Origin: an uncultured Blautia sp. | GTDB lineage: Bacteria > Bacillota > Clostridia > Lachnospirales > Lachnospiraceae | Assembly (NCBI GenBank): GCA_938028845.1 | Contig: CALIZJ010000197.1 | Coordinates: forward strand, 1-10,415 | DNA length: 10,415 nucleotides | Direction: 5' to 3' | Shown: piece by piece, positions 6,639-10,415 of the stretch | Position numbering within the stretch: the first letter of the stretch is position 1 | How the letters are laid out: the number at the start of each line of letters is the position of its first letter | Made by a program: the position numbers and the translations under genes | The notes under the pieces: model-generated | Told to the model about the DNA's origin: nothing | Databases searched by the model: none | Seen by the model: only the letters and a program-made list of their open reading frames with translations

Positions 6639-8103
6639 TATTATTTGCCGCGTATTCTCCCTTTACACCAAAGGCATGGTTCATAGGGCCGCTTCCTTTT
6701 CCCAAATCCAGCATATCTTTAAGCGCTCCGGAAATATAAGCTTTAGCCTCTCCCACGGCATCCTCAAGGCTTTTTCCTTTTGCCAGATTAGAAGCAATGG
6801 CGCTTGAAAGGGTGCAGCCCGTGCCGTGTGTATTTGGATTTTCTATACGCTCTCCATAAAACCACAGGCTTCCTTCTTTCCAGCAGAGAAAATCATTGGC
6901 GTCATTTAACTGATGCCCGCCCTTTAATAAAACAGCGCATTGAAAGGTTTCACACATGGTCCGTGCTGCCTTTTCCATGTCTTCCTGTGTTTTTATACAC
7001 AACCCCGACAAAATTTCCCCTTCCGGTATATTGGGGGTCAAAACCGTCGCCAAAGGAAGAAGCTCTTCCTTTAATACGGAGATGGCTTCCTTTGAAATCA
7101 GCGGGGAACCGCTTGTGGAAACCATTACAGGATCTATAACAATATTTTTTGCCTGATACTGCCGCAGCTTTTTTGCTATCGCCCGGATCAATGCCCCGGA
7201 AGATACCATGCCGATCTTTACTGCATCCGGATAGATATCTGTAAAAACAGCATCTAACTGTTCCTCCAAAAATTCCGGGGTAACTTCCATGATCCCGGCA
7301 ACACCTGTAGTATTCTGTGCAGTTAATGCGGTAATGGCACTCATGGCATATACCCTGTGGGCTGTCATTGTTTTTATATCCGCCTGTATTCCTGCTCCTC
7401 CGCTGCAGTCGCTTCCTGCAATCGTCAATGCTGTTTTCATTTTATGTCTCCTTATCTCATCCCAGAACTTTTGGGGATCTTCTTCTTTTCCTAAATATAA
7501 AGCAGCCGTTTTTTTAAGGGTCTCCTGATCCTTTTCACTGCATCTGTCATACACGCCCACCACGAAGAATCCCGCCTTTGCCGCAGTCTTTGCCGCGTAA
7601 AGGCCGTCCTCGAATACAGCGGTAGTCTCTTTAGGCGACCCAAGAGCTTTCGCTGCCAGATAATAAATATCCGGTTCTTCTTTTCCCTTTCCCACTTCAG
7701 ATGCAGTAAATATGGCCTCAAAATAGGAACGGATCTTTAACCGCAAAAAAGCAGTTTCCACAAGGGACCGGCTGCTGGTAGTGGCCGCTGCCACAGGGAT
7801 ACCGGCACTTTTAAGGGTTTCTAAAAGTTTACGCATCCCCGGTTTAAGCGGTACTTCCTTCGCGTAAAAGGTCTCTGCAGCTTCATTTACGCCCTGGATG
7901 ATTTCCTGTACGGATTCTTTTAAATGATACTTTTCTTTTATATAAAGGGCTCCCTGTTCCATGGTCATAGAAAACAAAGTCTTCCCTAAATTTTTTTCAG
8001 GAAAGACTCCTCTGTTTTGTAAATACTGGAAGGGTGCCTTTTCCCATACATCCATGGAATCTAAAAGCGTGCCGTCCACATCAAAAATAACGCCTGTGAT
8101 CAT
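6625..8103 (-). CDS. thiD: HAD-family phosphatase fused to hydroxymethylpyrimidine/phosphomethylpyrimidine kinase ThiD
   Basis: A 492-aa fusion. Residues 1-about 215 are a HAD hydrolase of the beta-phosphoglucomutase-like class: motif I FDVDGT (7-12, nucleophile Asp8, acid/base Asp10), motif II Thr in AAATTSS (105-111), motif III Lys141 in KGKEEPD, motif IV Glu165-Asp166. From Met222 it is a full ThiD, which phosphorylates HMP to HMP-P and then HMP-PP: AGSDCSGGAGIQADIK (229-244), VIDPVMVSTSG (322-332) and the anion-hole motif HGTGC with catalytic Cys430. All key residues of both halves are present. The frame opens further to a GTG at 8139, inside thiE, and there is an ATG at 8115. I prefer 8103 because AAAAGGA lies at better spacing and HAD proteins usually start just before MITGVIFD. 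It begins 16 bases after the thiE stop, in one operon. The HAD substrate is unknown; thiamine monophosphate is a reasonable guess. Confidence 0.9.
   Translation of the reverse strand: MITGVIFDVDGTLLDSMDVWEKAPFQYLQNRGVFPEKNLGKTLFSMTMEQGALYIKEKYHLKESVQEIIQGVNEAAETFYAKEVPLKPGMRKLLETLKSAGIPVAAATTSSRSLVETAFLRLKIRSYFEAIFTASEVGKGKEEPDIYYLAAKALGSPKETTAVFEDGLYAAKTAAKAGFFVVGVYDRCSEKDQETLKKTAALYLGKEEDPQKFWDEIRRHKMKTALTIAGSDCSGGAGIQADIKTMTAHRVYAMSAITALTAQNTTGVAGIMEVTPEFLEEQLDAVFTDIYPDAVKIGMVSSGALIRAIAKKLRQYQAKNIVIDPVMVSTSGSPLISKEAISVLKEELLPLATVLTPNIPEGEILSGLCIKTQEDMEKAARTMCETFQCAVLLKGGHQLNDANDFLCWKEGSLWFYGERIENPNTHGTGCTLSSAIASNLAKGKSLEDAVGEAKAYISGALKDMLDLGKGSGPMNHAFGVKGEYAANNIAKV
7438..7454 (-). promoter_or_regulatory. 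Internal ribosome binding site and ATG at the HAD/ThiD junction
   Basis: Within the fused frame the minus strand carries taaggaga (7447-7454), six bases before an in-frame ATG (7438-7440). That ATG begins MKTALTIAGSD, exactly where free-standing ThiD proteins begin. No stop codon separates the two halves. A separate 271-aa ThiD could therefore be made in addition to the fusion protein. The site is clear in sequence; its use is inferred. Confidence 0.7.
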
Positions 8104-8119
8104 ACGTCTTTTCATCCTT

Positions 8120-8794
8120 TTAATTTGTTCTGCCCCCACTCTTATCTGCAGCAGGTGCCGCCGTCATTTTTTCCACTTCTTTCCGAAGCTTTTTCGTTGC
8201 TTCCCGGATATCTTTCTGTGCAAAGACTGCGCTTACCACCGCCACACCGCAGATACCGCTTCCGGAGAGTTCCTTAACGTTTTCCATAGTAATACCGCCT
8301 ATGGCAATAACCGGTATGGAAACTGCGTCACAGATTTCTTTTAAAGTCTCATAGGACACATGTGTGGCATCCAATTTCGTGCCTGTGGAAAATACAGAAC
8401 CCACGCCCAAATAATCCGCCCCGTTCTGCTGTGCCTGCACTGCCTGTTCTACCGTCTGGGCTGAAACGCCGATGATCTTATCCGGTCCCAGCTCTTTGCG
8501 CACGTTCCCGGCTTCCATGTCCTTCTGGCCTACATGAACCCCGTCGGCATCTACTTTTTTTGCAATTTCCACATTGTCGTTAATGACAAACGGTACTTTA
8601 TATTTTTTGCACAATTCCTTCATCTTAACAGCTTCTTTTAAAAAACTTTCCTCGTCCAAAGACTTTTCCCGAAGCTGGATAAAAGTAGCTCCCCCAAGGA
8701 TAGCTTCTTCTACCTGCTCGTACAAAGTCATTTCTTTACTCCAGCGGCTGTCTGTCACTGCATAAAGCAATAAATCTTTTTTATCGCACTTCAT
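8120..8794 (-). CDS. thiE: Thiamine-phosphate synthase ThiE
   Basis: A 224-aa TIM-barrel enzyme that joins HMP pyrophosphate and thiazole phosphate to thiamine monophosphate, releasing pyrophosphate. Visible motifs are LYAVTDSR (10-17), QLREK (40-44), INDN (71-74), DGVHVGQKD (84-92), GVSAQT (109-114), YLGVGSVFSTGTK (128-140) and PVIAIGGI (161-168). These include the pyrophosphate-, magnesium- and substrate-binding residues of the family. The last 15 residues (TAAPAADKSGGRTN) look like a loose tail. An open frame from GTG at 8803 exists, but ATG 8794 has ggaaggtg (8801-8808) at good spacing and gives the usual N-terminus. The start overlaps the end of thiM by 14 bases, which implies translational coupling. 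Confidence 0.95.
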   Translation of the reverse strand: MKCDKKDLLLYAVTDSRWSKEMTLYEQVEEAILGGATFIQLREKSLDEESFLKEAVKMKELCKKYKVPFVINDNVEIAKKVDADGVHVGQKDMEAGNVRKELGPDKIIGVSAQTVEQAVQAQQNGADYLGVGSVFSTGTKLDATHVSYETLKEICDAVSIPVIAIGGITMENVKELSGSGICGVAVVSAVFAQKDIREATKKLRKEVEKMTAAPAADKSGGRTN

Positions 8795-9602
8795 ATTTTG
8801 CACCTTCCACTAATATTTTTCCATCTATATGGCAGATGGCATCGATGATCCTGTTTCTGTATGTGGCATTCCCATCCTCCGCTTTCATATGCGTCCAGGC
8901 AATCTCTCCGGCAAGACCCATTGCACTTACTGCTGCCGCCGCGGCGGCAAGTGTATTTTCTGGATTTGCCGCCACATATGCTGCGGTCATGCCGGAAAGC
9001 TGACAGCCTGTCCCGGTGATCTTTCCCATCTCCGAACGGCCGTTTCGGATCACATAGCAGGTATCCTTATCTGCCACCAAATCTATTTTTCCGGTAACAG
9101 CGATAATGCTGCCTGTCTCCGACGCAAAGCTTTTCACAAATTCAATCCCTTTATCGAGATTTTCCTCAGTCAGCGCATCCGCCACATCTGCATCCACGCC
9201 TTTTGTATTTTCCCTTCCAAATGCAAGGCTTTTCATCTCGGAAATGTTTCCCCTGATCACAGTAAAACGTATTTCCTTCATAAGCTTTAAAGCCGTCTCT
9301 GTACGCAGTCTGCTCGCTCCGGCACCTACCGGGTCTAAGACCACCGGATGGGACAGCTCATTTGCTCTTTTCCCTGCCAGCAGCATGGAGGGAATGGTAC
9401 GGCGGTTCAGTGTGCCGATATTAATATTCAGCCCTTTGCAGATTGAAGTGATCTCCTCCACCTCTTCCTCATCATCCGACATGATAGGGCTTGCCCCACA
9501 CGCCAGAAGTACATTGGCCACATCGTTTACCGTCACATAATTTGTAATATTATGAATGAGCGGCACGGTTTTTCTTACATTTTCCACACAGGTTCCAAAC
9601 AT
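8781..9602 (-). CDS. thiM: Hydroxyethylthiazole kinase ThiM
   Basis: A 273-aa ribokinase-like salvage enzyme that phosphorylates hydroxyethylthiazole (HET) for thiamine synthesis. It shows VPLIHNITNYVTVNDVAN (13-30) and GASPIMSD (36-43), which bind thiazole, VVLDPVGAGASRLR (87-100), IRGNISE (116-122) and the catalytic loop KITGTGCQLSG (194-204) with Cys200. Length is normal for the family. The ATG at 9602 follows ggagg at seven-base spacing. It is the first gene of the thi operon and overlaps thiE by 14 bases. I see no convincing promoter and no complete TPP riboswitch in the 78 bases upstream, so the operon may depend on readthrough from the aldo/keto reductase gene or on a weak promoter. 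Confidence 0.96.
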   Translation of the reverse strand: MFGTCVENVRKTVPLIHNITNYVTVNDVANVLLACGASPIMSDDEEEVEEITSICKGLNINIGTLNRRTIPSMLLAGKRANELSHPVVLDPVGAGASRLRTETALKLMKEIRFTVIRGNISEMKSLAFGRENTKGVDADVADALTEENLDKGIEFVKSFASETGSIIAVTGKIDLVADKDTCYVIRNGRSEMGKITGTGCQLSGMTAAYVAANPENTLAAAAAAVSAMGLAGEIAWTHMKAEDGNATYRNRIIDAICHIDGKILVEGAKYEVR

Positions 9603-9630
9603 CCTTATGCCTCCAGTCTATCCATAAAAG

Positions 9631-9669
9631 AAGGCGCTGGAAAAACCTTTTTCTCTCAGCCAGCGCCTT
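9631..9669 (-). terminator. Hairpin between the aldo/keto reductase gene and thiM
   Basis: A perfect 10-bp stem AAGGCGCTGG/CCAGCGCCTT (9660-9669 with 9631-9640 on the minus strand) encloses a 19-nt loop. On the minus strand it is followed by the short U-rich run CUUUUA. On the plus strand it is followed by a longer T-rich run, but no plus-strand gene ends here. It probably ends most transcripts of the reductase gene, 12 bases past its stop. The loop contains CTGAGAGA, which resembles part of the thi-box but without the rest of a TPP aptamer. Confidence 0.75.
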
Positions 9670-9680
9670 TTTCTCTGTTT

Positions 9681-10415
9681 TTATTTTCCAAATATCTCAA
9701 AAGTTTTTAAAGCTTCTCTGATGTCTTCCTTATTACGCGGTCCGTATAAAGGCAGGCAGGCAAAGGGAAGTCCTGTGAAAAATCCAAGCACTGCCTGTGT
9801 CATAGTGCAGTTATACTGTTCCATGTCCGCCTTTAATTTTTCAAAAACCGCCAGATTTCCCGGGGTATTATATTCTGAATCTGTGACGGCTTCTATCCCG
9901 CCTTTTAAAAGCTTATGGAAGAAACCGCTGCAGTTGCACATATAAGGCATGGCGAGATTTTCCGGATTTTCTATATGATACTGACGCATCTCTTTATCCA
10001 TTCTTTTTAGAGTGTCATCCGCCGGAGGGTTCATGGCTTCCTCTCCCACATTATAAAGAGCCTGATTTACGGAAAATCCCCGGAGTTTCTTTTCACGGCA
10101 GTAAGCGTCCGCCTCCTTCATTCTTGCTGTACTCCAGTTGGAACATCCGTAATAGCGTATCTTGCCTTCCTTTACAAATTCCTCCATAGTATCAATAAGC
10201 ACTGAGACGGAAAGTGTCTCATCGTCCCTGTGATAGATATAAATGTCTATATAATCTGTCCCCAGGGTTTTTAAGGACGCTTCCAGATCTTTTCGCATTT
10301 CTTCCGGAGATACACGGTTCTTATGAAGATCCGGGCAGGGTACTGTCATATCCGGATGGCCGCCCTTGGTACAAATGACCACATGGTTCCTTTTCCCGCT
10401 TCTTTTCAGCCAGTC
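9681..10415 (-). CDS. Aldo/keto reductase, C-terminal part (5' end outside window)
   Basis: The last 244 residues of an NAD(P)H-dependent aldo/keto reductase (AKR) with a TIM-barrel fold. The frame is open to the window edge (first visible residues DWLKRSGKRNHVV), so the start lies beyond base 10415. Visible family landmarks are the catalytic Lys in ICTKGG (Lys17 of the fragment), the catalytic His in IYIYHRDD (His62), YYGCSNWS (88-95), GFSVNQALYN (113-122) and the cofactor-phosphate motif YGPRNKEDIREAL (224-236). The Asp and Tyr of the catalytic tetrad would be upstream. A segment with MNPPADDTLKRM and CNCSGFFHKLL (about 128-170) does not match the closest AKRs I know, so the substrate is open. 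It ends at the hairpin before thiM. No link to thiamine metabolism is evident. Confidence 0.92.
   Translation of the reverse strand, partial: DWLKRSGKRNHVVICTKGGHPDMTVPCPDLHKNRVSPEEMRKDLEASLKTLGTDYIDIYIYHRDDETLSVSVLIDTMEEFVKEGKIRYYGCSNWSTARMKEADAYCREKKLRGFSVNQALYNVGEEAMNPPADDTLKRMDKEMRQYHIENPENLAMPYMCNCSGFFHKLLKGGIEAVTDSEYNTPGNLAVFEKLKADMEQYNCTMTQAVLGFFTGLPFACLPLYGPRNKEDIREALKTFEIFGK

Noticed and set aside
5877..6686. Plus-strand open frame of 269 codons antisense to agcS
   Set aside because: Long, but it mirrors the low-stop complement of a hydrophobic transporter gene, is Pro/Ser/Thr-rich with no domain, and runs across the agcS promoter region.
8104..8139. Longer GTG start of the HAD-ThiD gene overlapping thiE
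   Set aside because: No ribosome binding site precedes the GTG, and the extra residues are not part of the HAD fold. The ATG at 8115 is still possible but its AAGG directly abuts the codon.
9641..9670. CTGAGAGA in the loop of the hairpin before thiM, next to CCAGCG, as a TPP riboswitch
   Set aside because: Only short thi-box-like fragments match. The conserved second half of the aptamer (the CUGGAUAAU-like segment and GNAGGGA) is absent, and the gap is too small for a full aptamer plus expression platform.

Overview
The window reads as part of the chromosome of a Gram-positive anaerobe of the class Clostridia, most likely a Lachnospiraceae-type gut organism. This is an inference from gene content (NrdR, AgcS, DUF975 and CmpB-type membrane protein, thiazole-salvage genes), moderate GC, AGGAGG-like ribosome binding sites and protein sequence style; no marker gene in the window fixes the genus. 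Nearly all of it is coding on the minus strand. Only the first gene is on the plus strand. There is no gap longer than about 140 bases, and I see no mobile element, CRISPR array, rRNA or tRNA.

Layout from left to right. (1) The 3' part of nrdR (plus strand) ends at a perfect 16-bp inverted repeat, which also serves as terminator for the convergent gene. (2) A two-domain PPK2 enzyme (polyphosphate:AMP phosphotransferase, minus strand) has its own extended -10 promoter. (3) A Y-family DNA polymerase (dinB type, minus strand) lies 54 bases downstream of (4) a DUF975-CmpB fusion membrane protein. The latter has a near-consensus sigma-70 promoter packed against the terminator of (5) agcS, a sodium:amino acid symporter. 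agcS has its own promoter and a structured leader of about 100 nt. (6) A thiamine salvage operon on the minus strand runs thiM, thiE, then a HAD phosphatase-ThiD fusion, with coupled starts. (7) The 3' part of an aldo/keto reductase gene (minus strand) is separated from thiM by a strong hairpin.

The thi genes form a coherent unit. ThiM phosphorylates hydroxyethylthiazole, ThiD phosphorylates hydroxymethylpyrimidine twice, and ThiE joins the two products to thiamine monophosphate. The HAD domain fused to ThiD is a candidate phosphatase acting on thiamine monophosphate or a related intermediate. The window has no de novo genes (thiC, thiG, thiS), no thiL and no recognisable TPP riboswitch.

I found no wholly new system. 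The points most worth a second look are the HAD-ThiD fusion with a well-formed ribosome binding site at the domain junction, the unassigned structured leader of agcS, the DUF975-CmpB fusion, and the degenerate N-terminal half of the PPK2 protein. Several starts were moved from the longest open frame to a downstream ATG with a better ribosome binding site.
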